This document shows positions 44,952 through 54,616 of a stretch of 64,000 bases of DNA, one piece after another. The notes below the pieces were generated by a model that searched no databases, had not been told where the DNA came from, and saw only the letters and a list, made by a program, of their open reading frames with translations. The translations under genes and the position numbers were made by a program. The first letter of the stretch is position 1, and each line of letters starts with the position of its first letter. Origin of the DNA: Sphaerolaimus hirsutus (Eukaryota > Nematoda > Chromadorea > Monhysterida > Sphaerolaimidae); assembly GCA_964036195.1 (NCBI GenBank), contig OZ038453.1, positions 22,220,352-22,284,351 of the forward strand, given 5' to 3'.

Positions 44952-45773
44952 CAGAGTTGTTCAAATACTGGTATTTTTGGAAAACGTAAACGTAAACGTA
45001 AATACCTTTTCAAATTTTGAAGTATAAATACTAAAACGTAAGGTATTTTTAAAATACCTGGGAATACGTAAAATAAAACGTAAACGTAAAAATTTTTATC
45101 AAGTGCAACCATTATCAGAAAATTTAAAAACCACGTTTTTACAACATTATGTGTTCCTATGATCTTCATTGACATTGATATTACCTATATTTTATACAGA
45201 ATGATGGGATCAGGGTATTGAGTTGGACATTGGTTGGACAGTTGACATTAGGCGTCGTTATCAACTAGTGGGTGTAGGGTTATATTGTGTCAATTCCTTA
45301 AGTGGAGAACTAAAAAAGAACAATTTTTAAGTGAGAGGTAACGGCAGGTGAAAAGTAAAAGAACAGTAAATTTATAAGTGGCAAGTGGAATGGCAAGTGA
45401 AATGCCAAGTTAAACGACAAATGGCAGGTCACAAGAAAATACAAAAAAAAATTTTGTTATCCTTTACTTGCATTTCACTTCTCACAAATAAATTTACTTC
45501 TCTCTCAACTTTTGATTTCTCACTGATAAATCGTTTTAGTTCTCCACTTGCGGAATTGGCACCCTTTTAACATTTAAGCATGTAACACTACATTTGTCAA
45601 ATAATCAGGTTCCGTTCACATATTTTTACGTTTTCTCTGGTACCCGGGTAATTGTGCCAGGAAAACGTAACAAAACGTAACGGTATTTTTGGAAAGCGTA
45701 AACGTAAACGTAAGTATAAATACCCGAATAACCGGGTATTTCGGGTAAACGTAAATACGTTTTCGCAACTCTG
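44952..45773. mobile_element. B-family hAT-like MITE, ACGTAA word version
   Basis: It runs from CAGAGTTGTTCAAATACTGG to ACGTTTTCGCAACTCTG with an exact 8-bp duplication GTTTGTGT (44944-44951 and 45774-45781). The arms repeat AACGTAAACGTA. It contains a J element (45288-45563). Confidence 0.94.
45288..45563. mobile_element. J-family foldback
   Basis: TGTCAATTCCTTAAGTGGAG mirrors CTCCACTTGCGGAATTGGCA. The arms repeat GTGGCAAGTGGAATGG. Confidence 0.75.
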
Positions 45774-46002
45774 GTTTGTGTAGCAATCTACATTTTGATG
45801 TCCAAATATTTACATCCTGTTTGGACGCATTTATTACCTGTTTTTAGTACGAAAATGCTTACTGTTTACTTGTCCTTACGAAAATTCCTGACGAAATAAT
45901 AAACCCCCCTCGAATAGACTCCCCCCTCGAATTAACCCCCCCTCAAATTTTGCAGGCGAAATAATAAACCCCCATGGGGGTATTTCTAGGTAATACGGTA
46001 TA

Positions 46003-46190
46003 TCGTTTTAGACAGTAATATATTACTCGCCAGAAACGTTGTAATAATCTGGTGTCGTCGATTCCATAGGTTTGCGTGTTTTTTTCTTAAATATTTTTTT
46101 ACATAAGCATTCTTGAACATAAATTGTCGTTGACATGAACTTTGTATTTTATGTCATGCGTGCAGCGTTCACGCGTTTGTGTGGAGATTC
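46003..46190. repeat. left arm of a 4.8-kb-spaced inverted repeat
   Basis: Blocks GTTTTAGACAGTA, AACGTTGTAATA, GTCGTCGATTCCATAGGTT, GTCGTTGACATGAACTTTG and CGTTCACGCGTTTGTGTGG recur inverted at 50810-50990. The pair may be the ends of one large element now filled with insertions. Confidence 0.75.
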
Positions 46191-46446
46191 AAGGGTTGGA
46201 AAGGAGGGGGGTTGGGGGTTTACCCCCCCCCCCCAAACCGCCTAGCTATCTTTCTATCCTGGAGGCAACAATTTGGGCTACTACCCCCTAAACCTCCCCC
46301 CCAAATCGGCCACCTATCTACCTATCTGGAGCGATTTTTGAGTAACCATACCCAAATTTTCGCTCAAGATTGCTATTTTTCATACCTCCAAAAGCACTAG
46401 TTCATGCGTCTAACTGCCTATTTTCAGCTATTTTTAGTACTATATG

Positions 46447-46660
46447 TAGTGATGTTAAAGGCACCGGGAAAAATGGCACCGCACCGCACCGGCACCTCTC
46501 CCATCGCGTGGAAAGGGCACCTGGCACCCTGGGGCACCGGCCAAAAAATGGCACCGCACCGCACCGGCACCGGTGCCATTCTGAAAAAATAGCACCGGCA
46601 CCCTGGGGCACCGGCCGGCTGCCGGTGCTAGCACCGAAAGGCACCGCACCGGGTAAAATT
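46447..46660. mobile_element. C-family half element, GGCACC words
   Basis: TAGTGATGTTAAAGGCACCG start, then CACCGCACCGGCACC words. No right TIR. Confidence 0.75.
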
Positions 46661-46672
46661 TTGTGTAGTGAT

Positions 46673-46885
46673 TAGTGATGTGAAAAGCGCCAGAGTTTTG
46701 GCGCCAAGCGCCAAAAGCGCCATGGCGCTTTTCACATCGTGGCGCCAAGCGCCAATGGCGCCAAACGATTTTAGCGCCAAGCGCCAAAAGCGCCATGGCG
46801 CTTTTCCAGACCGTAGCGCCAAGCGCCAATGGCGCCAGAGGACAATGGCGCCAAGCGCCAATAGCGCCAGCGCCAAAAATTTCTC
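46673..46885. mobile_element. C-family element, GCGCC words, asymmetric end
   Basis: TAGTGATGTGAAAAGCGCC start. It ends AGCGCCAGCGCCAAAAATTT, an end also seen at 54616. It lies directly beside a GGCACC-word member of the same family. Confidence 0.78.
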
Positions 46886-47207
46886 GTCCGATTTACAATT
46901 AGCCATGTACATCAATGTCTATAGTTACATGGTGCGTTGTGTATGGATCGAACTGGATGCTCAATACACAAAGCTGTTCCTCTACTTGATGAATGAAACT
47001 GCATGAAAATTAGTGAAAAAAATTACTCGCAGTGAATGCAAGTGCTGTATATCCTCAAATTGGGTCAAATTACCTCAAAAATCGCTACGAGTTATATAGC
47101 TGCCGATTTGGGAGGGATAGATAGAAAGCTGAGCGGCCCCAGGAATAGATAGATAGCTGGAGCGTTTGGGGCGGGTGTCACCGTGGGGCAAAATAGTTGT
47201 GATATTA

Positions 47208-47641
47208 TACCGTATTACCTCGAAATACCCCCAGGGGGTTTATTATTTCGCCAGCAAAATTTTAGGGGGGGATAATTCGAGGGGGGGTTTATTCGAGGGG
47301 GGGGTCTATTATTTCGCCAGAAATTTTCGGAAATTCCCCATACTCAGACATAGAAAAATCAAACAATTACATAGATATATATGTGGTTATAGGCATATAT
47401 AACTGTTTATACACATAAACCCTACCCTAACATCACTCAATCATCAGTTTTAACGTGTGTTCTGCATTGTACAGATCACAAACTGCGGTATTTGTCATGT
47501 AAATACGTTCCCTTTACACTCAATTTTAGGGGGGGGGGGTATTTCGAGGGGGGTTTTATTATTTCCTCAGCCGAATTTTAGGGGGGTATTTCGAGGGGGG
47601 GGGTTAATTCAAGGGGGGGAATAATTCGAGGTAAAACGGTA
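47208..47641. mobile_element. A-family MITE, 434 bp
   Basis: It runs from TACCGTATTACCTCGAAATA to AATTCGAGGTAAAACGG followed by TA. Same subfamily as 10063-10514 and 25112-25664, and uninterrupted. Confidence 0.92.
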
Positions 47642-47782
47642 GATATATTGTTTTAACGTGTACATTCAGCATGCTATATAGGTAGTTTTATTCCGAATAC
47701 AAAAAGTTTCAGTAGGTTACTCTTTTAAAGCAAGTGAAGTTGTGCTATTTTTATTAAAATTATGAAATTTGGATGTGTGAAC

Positions 47783-49014
47783 CAGAGTTGTTAAAATACC
47801 GGTATTTTTGGAAAGTGTAAGTGTAAGTGTAAATACACTTTCCAAATTTTGAGTATGGATACCAAAAGTGTACGGTATTTTAAAAATACCTAGGAAAGTG
47901 TAAAAAAAGTGTAAGTGTAAAAAAAAATTTAGAAAGAGCTCTCACTGTTGAGCAGGGCCGTATCCAGGGGGGGGGGGGGCGGGGGGGGCTGCAGCCCCCC
48001 CCCCTCCGGGGGCGAGACCAGAAAGTGACCGGAAAATGCGACTTTTTCAACTTCAGCGTAAAAAATTTTGCGCGCGAGCGCGCATTCTTCGCCAGACATA
48101 AGGTATTACCATCAGATTTGCTCCATGTGACCGCAAATCATTATAAATACACTGAATGTTGTGCTTTTTGCTGTTTTGTATGCATATTTACATACATATA
48201 CAGCGTTCCATGGCGCTGACGCCAACGCCAATGGCGCCATGGCGTGGCGCCTACTAATGGCGCCAGCACCATGGCGTCATTCCGCCACTATGTAGCTAAA
48301 ATTTTAGGGGGGGCTGAGCCCCCCCCCCTCGCCGGCCTCCGTAAACAAGCAGCCCCCCCCGCTCAAAAATCCTGGATACGTCCCTGCTGTTGAGCATTAA
48401 AAACACCACTGTTTTCACCTTTAGATCACTTTATTTGTCATTTTCATGCATTATTTCACATTTTACTGCATTTTATAAAACATTTCAGACTGTAACAAAT
48501 ACTGTAGTGGTATGAAGTTCCCTAATAATGGCACTTTTTCAGTGTTGATATTTTACTGATTAAGCAATGCGATACACACTGTTTAAATGCAAGAATGGAC
48601 ATGCAGCAAATGTCAATGCAAAAGCCAGTTGACTTTGTGTCCAGCTGGTGAATTTACATTGATCTTGTCCTTTTTACAAAAGTATGATGAACTGTAGAAT
48701 ACCATAAGTACTGATCAAAGGTTGGAGATCAAAGGCTAGTTTGTACATTTGTCATATTTTCAACATTCAATGCATAACTGCATGTGTGCACTGTGCAGTT
48801 ATTTTTTGTACATGACCCTATTTTTTGCTTTCTCAAAAGCATAAAACAGGGCCATCTGAAAGAAAAAAATACACTTTCTGTACCCGGGTATTTTGCTCAG
48901 GAAAGAGTAAAAAAAGTGTATGGGTATTTTATGAAAGTGTAAGTGTAAGTGTAAATATAAATACCCATTTACCCGGGTATTTCGGGTAAGTGTAAATACA
49001 CTTTCGCAACTCTG
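47783..49014. mobile_element. B-family hAT-like MITE, AGTGTA word version
   Basis: It runs from CAGAGTTGTTAAAATACC to CACTTTCGCAACTCTG with an exact 8-bp duplication GTGTGAAC (47775-47782 and 49015-49022). The scaffold matches 44952-45773, but every ACGTAA word is replaced by GTGTAA on both arms. It contains an O element (47953-48386). Confidence 0.94.
47953..48386. mobile_element. O-family hAT-like MITE, 434 bp
   Basis: It runs from CAGGGCCGTATCCAGG to CCTGGATACGTCCCTG with an exact 8-bp duplication CTGTTGAG (47945-47952 and 48387-48394). The arms are G/C-runs with CTGCAGCCCC. A short C-family fragment (48204-48292) lies inside. Confidence 0.93.
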
Positions 49015-49117
49015 GTGTGAACCATAATTGTTAGGTGATGGAAAAATTGGATGGAACAAAAAAACCAATCATCTCATATTTTGATGGCATATTTGATGCC
49101 ACCTATCGAAATCGTAC

Positions 49118-49346
49118 ACAGATGGTATGGCGCTTTTTTGGCGCTTTTTAAGTGTGAGCGCCAAGCGCCAATGGCGCCACGGCATTATAGCGCCAAGCGC
49201 AAAAAGCGCCATGGCGCTTTTGGAGGTCTCAGCGCCAAGCGCCAATGGCGCCACTGTAAAAATGCGCCAAGCGCCAAAAGCGCCATGGCGCTTTTTGGTT
49301 TGGCGCTAGCGCCAGGCGCCAGCGCCATGGCGCTTTTACATCACTA
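49118..49346. mobile_element. C-family element, inverted
   Basis: GGCGCTTTTTTGGCGC start, then GCGCCAAGCGCC words, ending CGCTTTTACATCACTA. It faces the next copy head to head with one base between. Confidence 0.75.
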
Positions 49347-49347
49347 G

Positions 49348-49590
49348 TAGTGATATTCAAAGCGCCAGGACTTCGGCGGAAAGAGCCAAAGGTGCCCTGG
49401 CGCTTTTCTCGCCCCAGCGCCATAAACTATGGCACCCGGCCAGAATGGCACAAACCGCATTGGCGCTGAGCACCAATAGTGCCACGACAAAATGGCACTT
49501 GACGCCAAAAGAGTCGTCGCGCCTTTTGTTTGGCGCCAGCACCAGCGCCACGCGCTTTCGCAGGCGCCAGGCCGCTTGTTTCATTTTTAA
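49348..49590. mobile_element. C-family element, degraded words
   Basis: TAGTGATATTCAAAGCGCC start, then mixed GGCGCC, GGCACC and TGGCGC words to about 49590. The mixture of both word types in one copy is unusual for this family. Confidence 0.7.
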
Positions 49591-49804
49591 CAATATCGAT
49601 CCTTTCTGACACATCGATTTCATTATTATCCAACTCAGAATCAATTTTTGTTTTGTTTAAAATTGGTAGTTTTTTTTATGTTTGTCGAAAGAATAACACA
49701 CTGAAAGAGTGGCCGTGAGTACGTGTTCAACCTGAAATTGATTGGGTCACTTTTTAAATGAACACACATGTTCTGGAATTAACCGCATTTCACGCCCTTG
49801 AAAC

Positions 49805-50005
49805 CCTGCCGGTGCCTTTCCCGGTGCCCCACTTTTTCTGGCCGGTGCCAGCACCTAAAGGCACCCTCGAAAAAGGGCACCGCACCGCACCGCACCGGCA
49901 CCGGTGCTATTCTGAAAAAAATGGCACCGGCACCGGCAGGGCACCACTGAAAATTGCAAGGGCACCGCACCAGCACCGGTGCTGGTGCCCTTCGGTGCCT
50001 CTTCT
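49805..50005. mobile_element. C-family fragment, GGCACC words
   Basis: GCCGGTGCCTTTCCCGGTGC and GGCACCGGCACC words lie on both sides of CACCGCACCGCACC. Canonical ends are missing. Confidence 0.65.
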
Positions 50006-50008
50006 ATT

Positions 50009-50224
50009 ACCTCTTCTAATAACCCCACTCCCTCGAAATACACCACTTTTGAAATAAGTGTAATGTGTAATGTGAAAGTAAAATGGGTGAGAACGCTGAA
50101 TTTTATTCGGCTGCGTATTTGCAACCCAGCTTGATTACCCCCCCCCCCTCAAAATCAACCCCGGTGTGGGTGAGCCGGGGAAATACGAACCCCAAGTTGT
50201 GGGTTATTTCAAGGAAATACGGTA
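50009..50224. mobile_element. A-family MITE, divergent
   Basis: ATTACCTCTTCTAATAACCC on the left looks intermediate between A and A2. The right end GTTATTTCAAGGAAATACGG is typical A. Confidence 0.65.
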
Positions 50225-50608
50225 TCACTATACAGTTTGTTTTGTTGTGTGTAAAGTGGCATCTAACCGAACGCACACACAAATAATTTTGAGAATTTGT
50301 GCGATTTTTGAACCAAAGACACAATGTTGTTAAAATATTTTTGGAAAACCTGAGCGGCGTGAAATTTTTTGTGATGTTAACATTACACGTAGACATAAAA
50401 GTACAAACACAACATTTTACACCATTTATCTTGGACAAAAAAAAATAGTTTTCCGATAGTTATCTACATTTTCAAAAATTTTAAAAATATATTTTAAGAA
50501 AATACCAGATAAATAACATCGTTAGGGGGTGCCATGATAGATATTTAAATTTTTTCAAGTAAAAACACTTTAAAAACCGCAGATTTCGGGTATTAAACAT
50601 AATACGTG

Positions 50609-50796
50609 CGCGCACACTGGTTTACTCCCAGATTTTGGTAACCTCAAAAATCTGCTTTGAACGCATTTGTGTATGCTGGAATGAGTTATTCTTAATCACC
50701 GTCAACTGCAGTTGACAGACATCTCAGCCTGGCAACTGAAATTCGTTTAAAGCCGATTTATGAGTTAACCAAAATAGGGCAGTAAACTAGTGTACA
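50609..50796. mobile_element. G-family foldback, divergent arms
   Basis: CGCACACTGGTTTACTCCCA on the left is mirrored by GGGCAGTAAACTAGTGTAC. The centre has the family motif CCGTCAACTGCAGTTGACAG. The arms differ from other G copies but still match each other. Confidence 0.75.
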
Positions 50797-50809
50797 TTTA
50801 AACACATCT

Positions 50810-50990
50810 CCACACAAACGCGTGAACGCCGCACGCATGATATATTTACAAAGTTCATGTCAACGACAATTTCTCTTCAAAAATGCTTATGTAAAAAAAG
50901 ATTTAAGAAGAAAACACGGCAACCTATGGAATCGACGACATCAGTCTATTACAACGTTTCTTATGATAAATAAAATACTGTCTAAAAAAT
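50810..50990. repeat. right arm of a 4.8-kb-spaced inverted repeat
   Basis: Inverted counterpart of 46003-46190. It is followed directly by the N element, whose insertion site TAAAAAATA lies at its outer edge. Confidence 0.75.
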
Positions 50991-50991
50991 A

Positions 50992-51636
50992 GGCTATTTA
51001 CACAGGTCCCGGCCGGGGACCGGGACCCGGCAAAAAATATTTTTATTCAAAAGTAAATAATTGGCGTGTATGGGTTATTTGCATGTTAATAAGGTGAATT
51101 ATCACCAAATGAGCATGCACAAAATTTTTGCAAGACGGTTACACCCGCCGATGCATATTCTTTGGGCGGGTGTGTGAAATTATTCCGATTAGTCTCAAAT
51201 TTGGCATGCGTGTACTCCTTCGTTTAGTGAGTACGCATGCCAAATTTTAGCTCCGGGCGGTTACCGGTTTTTATTTTTTTATCCATATTTTAATTTTTTT
51301 CGATCACTATACAAAAATACAGTGATTGAAAAAAATTAAAGTATGAATAAAATGAAAACCGGTAACCGCCCGGAGCTAAAATTTGGCATGCATACTCACT
51401 AAACAAAGGAGTACACGCATGCCAAATTTGAGACTAATCGGAATATTTTTACACACCTGCCCAAAGAATATGCATCGGCGGGTGTAACCGGCTTTGCAAA
51501 AATTTTGTGCATGCTAATTTGGTGATAATTCACCTTATTAACATGCAAATAACCCATACACGCCAATTATTCACTTTTGACTAAAAATTATTTTTTGCCG
51601 GGTCCTGGTCCCCGGCCAGGACCTGTGTAAATAGCC
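50992..51636. mobile_element. N-family palindromic element, 645 bp
   Basis: It runs from GGCTATTTACACAGGTCCCG to GGACCTGTGTAAATAGCC and is flanked by TAAAAAATA on both sides (9 bp; low complexity, so 8 or 9). It is almost wholly palindromic, arms about 300 bp, centre at CACTATACAAAAATACAGTG. The terminal word is GGTCCCGGCCGGGGACC. No frame. Confidence 0.92.
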
Positions 51637-51802
51637 TAAAAAATATAAAAAATATGGTTTGTCAAAGAAATGATGAAGGGTTAACAGTGTATTGTATATC
51701 CCACATTACCAGAAAAATTTGAGAGGAAATATTCCGAAGGGTATTTTTTTTCTTTTTCATTCATTCCATGATCCATTTCCATAAAAAACACTTTTAAAAT
51801 GT

Positions 51803-52607
51803 AAAAACCCTATTACCTCGAATTACCGCCTTGAATTAACCCCCTCAGAAATACCCCCACCCAAATAGTGTGAAGAGCATGTATACACGACAAATACCGT
51901 AGTGTGTGATCTGCATTTATAATGCAGAACACGTTAGAATATATGACTGACTTTAAATAGGACAGGGTTTATGCGTACCGTATATCCTCGAATAAGTCCC
52001 CCCTCTCGAATAACTCCCCCTCTCGATTAAGTCCCCCCTCTTGTGAGTGTAAGGAAAGAACAAATCCCCCCTCGAATAACTCCCCCCACTTTGATGGGTA
52101 GAAACATTTCATAACATTTCTCATTAACAAAAAACGTTTTATGTATTTAATATGTAATATCTTGCAGCTAGAGTTCAGTAACATTGTTTTCATTGCTTGA
52201 ATTGCGAATTTTGTATTCTTACATATCATTTATGTTACCAAATTTACCCCATTTGTGCAGTAAATTTATCAAACATGTTACTGGAAATACTGATTAAAAA
52301 ATAACTCCCCCCCCTTCGAATAACTCCCCCTCTCGAATAACTCCCCCCTCAAAAACTTCTGACGAAAAAATGACTCCCCGCAGGACTTATTCGAGGAGAT
52401 ACGGTATATACATACAGTTATACATTTATGTCCAGTAACACTTACCTATACGTCTCTGACATTGGTGCATTTTTCTACGTCAGAGTACCTACGTGTTATT
52501 CCAAAACATTTCTGGCGAAATAATAGACCCCCTCCTCGAATAAACCCCTTTCAAAGTTTGCTGACAAAATAATGCACCCCCTCTGGGTATTTCGAAGTAA
52601 TACAGTA
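51803..52607. mobile_element. A-family element with nested A3 element
   Basis: The left end is degraded (ATTACCTCGAATTACCG) and the right end is TTTCGAAGTAATACAGTA. The interior matches the 10063 subfamily. An A3 element is nested at 51976-52406. Confidence 0.75.
51976..52406. mobile_element. A3-family MITE, 431 bp
   Basis: It runs from TACCGTATATCCTCGAATAA to CTTATTCGAGGAGATACGG followed by TA, with CGAATAACTCCCCC words. It is inserted at the TA after TTATGCG, the same interior position that another A element occupies at 25337. Confidence 0.9.
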
Positions 52608-52608
52608 C

Positions 52609-52745
52609 CTATTTGCCAGTGACTTTACGCCTTTGAACGCGTCATTCACGCTGGAAGTGTGCCAATGATATTCATGAGCGTGCCAATACATTTTCTCAAA
52701 AAGATGACGAAATTCATTGCTGTTATAATGCAATATGTTAACGTA
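52609..52745. mobile_element. degenerate P-family fragment
   Basis: GTGACTTTACGCC, CACGCTGGAAGTGTGCCAAT and AAAAAGATGACGAAATTCAT match the left part of P elements. Confidence 0.65.
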
Positions 52746-52756
52746 TTCACAACTAC

Positions 52757-52865
52757 TAGAACAATCTAATTCTGAAATTTAATTGTTGTACCTTTGTCTA
52801 TTTTGATGTAATCAATTTTACGACGTCATCATTTCACGTCAAACGCCGCTGAGCTGTAATTCCTG
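52757..52865. repeat. dispersed repeat, inverted copy at 62843-62946
   Basis: Blocks AATCTAATTCTGAAATTTAA, CTTTGTCTATTTTGATGTAA and ACGCCGCTGAGCTGTAATTC recur inverted near the right end of the window. Class unknown. Confidence 0.75.
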
Positions 52866-53508
52866 CTTTATGGACACACATGCGACACAACAACACACGG
52901 TGTAGAGGACTTCTTTTGGTAATGATGTTTGTGATGGCAAGTGAAAAGGGTGATAAATCAACCTCTCAAAAATCTAAGGATGAGTAAAATGAAGTATCAA
53001 GCCTGCAAAATTTGGAAACATTTTTTACACTTCAAAAAAGGTATCAAACAATATCAATCCTGATATCAAAAACTTGGAAAATATGAGGAGTAACGGAAGG
53101 AAACTATCCAACAAATAGGATTCTTTTGTGACCACAGTGATATTCAATGACAATTTTGATTTTCACCTAACATTTAGTTATATTTCCATTATTTCTTTTC
53201 GCGTTTGTTTGCTCAAATGTCTTTTTTTTATGGAGCAGTCAAACCCGGGTTGTGGGGTGCTAGCGTGTTTTATATTTCAGTGTTATTGGCAATGTTGTCT
53301 GACGAGTATATTCCGCAGTAAGGTTTTGTGGGTACATCAGAGCAGCCACAGGGGTGCCCCCAGGGGTGCACGTAGTAAACACCTGGGGGCAATTCCACAC
53401 CAGACCACTTGGCCCAACTATGCTTGGGGAGTGAGATATAATTGATAGAATCCAGATGTCATCAAAAGCTCAATTATATTAGCCGGCTGTTTACGTCAAA
53501 TTTACAGG
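52866..53508. other. no confirmed gene
   Basis: Relatively unique sequence. A plus-strand ATG at 53230 opens a short Cys-rich frame up to a possible donor (CGCA|GTAAGG at about 53318), but there is no partner exon and no family resemblance. Confidence 0.35.
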
Positions 53509-53757
53509 TATACTCCAGTTACTTTACACCTTGCACTCGTGGTTCCTGCTGGAAGTGTGCCAACGATGGTTAATGCATGCGAGTTTTATAAAAAGATGAC
53601 AAAATTGATTGTTGTTCGAATGTTCTTCATTAACATATTCACATCGAAGAATCTTTTCATCTTTTTACGGAAATAGCATGATTTAATAATCACTGGCACA
53701 CTTCCAACACGAGACATAAATGAGTGCGAGAGCAGAGTATCATGTCCGCTGAGTATA
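53509..53757. mobile_element. P-family hairpin MITE, 249 bp
   Basis: TATACTCCAGTTACTTTACA to GTCCGCTGAGTATA, with the standard inner arms. Confidence 0.87.
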
Positions 53758-53769
53758 GCTATGTACATC

Positions 53770-54290
53770 TGAAGGGTGTGCTTCTAAAAGTACCGATCTA
53801 CAAAAAATCGATTTTGACATAACTGCAATTGAAAGTTTGGAGTATGCAATACCCATACATGGGTATTGGGTATGGGAATTTTGGGTATGGGTATTTCGGC
53901 CATATTGTTGGGTATCCACATGCATGGGTATAATCATTGATTATACACATAACACTAGCTATATAAAATTTAGTGAATTATATTTTTGTAGTACAGTACA
54001 TTTTAAAGGAACAAATTGGTAATAGCATGTAGATCGGTATTTTTTAAAGCACAAAATCAGACAGCTGTAGATCGGTACTTTTACCCATAATAAAAAAGCA
54101 CAAAATGAGTTTTTGCTGAATCGGACACCGATCTGACATCGGTACTTTTAGAAGCACAAAAAATAATGTGCAGATCGGTACATTTAAAAGAACAATTTTG
54201 AAAAAAGTGTGTAGATTGGTACTTTTAAAGACACAAAAGCTGAAAAAGCTTGTAGATCGGTACTTTTAAAATTTCAAAAACCGTATTTTG
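53770..54290. mobile_element. M-related element, GATCGGTAC word version
   Basis: It starts TGAAGGGTGTGCTTCTAAAA then GTACCGATCTAC. The following scaffold (TACAAAA..TCGATTTTGA...GCAATT) matches the M element at 27847, whose word is GTCGACAAGTCC. The word AGATCGGTACTTTTAAAA repeats to about 54270. A GGGTATGGGTATT array (53845-53945) is inserted. Confidence 0.72.
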
Positions 54291-54404
54291 CAATTTTTTT
54301 GCTTTTTTCAACCCTCAATATCTCAAAATTGAATTTCGCACCCCCCACATATTATATATTTTTTTGAAGCGCATGTTTATGGGGACCCCAAAAATGGTCC
54401 TCAC

Positions 54405-54616
54405 TAGTGATGGAAAAAGCGCCAGACTTTTGGTGCCAAGCGCCAAAAGCGCCATGGCGCTTTTCTGAACCCCAGCGCCAAGCGCCGATGGCGCCAGAGC
54501 AAAATAGCGCCAAGCGCCAAAAGCGCCATGGCGCTTTTCTGGACCTCAGCGCCAAGCGCCAATGGCGCCAGAGGGCAATGGCGCCAAGCGCCAATAGCGC
54601 CAGCGCCAAAAATTAT
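54405..54616. mobile_element. C-family element, GCGCC words
   Basis: TAGTGATGGAAAAAGCGCC start, asymmetric end AGCGCCAGCGCCAAAAATTA. Close to the copy at 46673-46885. Confidence 0.8.

Larger units (their letters stand above)
44840..46000. mobile_element. A-family element with nested B element
   Basis: It runs from TACCGTATTTCCTGGAAATA to TTTCTAGGTAATACGG followed by TA. Internal CATCATGTATGCAATG is shared with the 4897 copy. The interior is split by the B element 44952-45773. Confidence 0.85.

Noticed and set aside
48020..48220. 64-codon frame between C-runs
   Set aside because: It is inside the O element; no motif or splice support.
53230..53320. Cys-rich first exon on the plus strand
   Set aside because: Single short frame with a weak donor, no downstream exon and poor start context.
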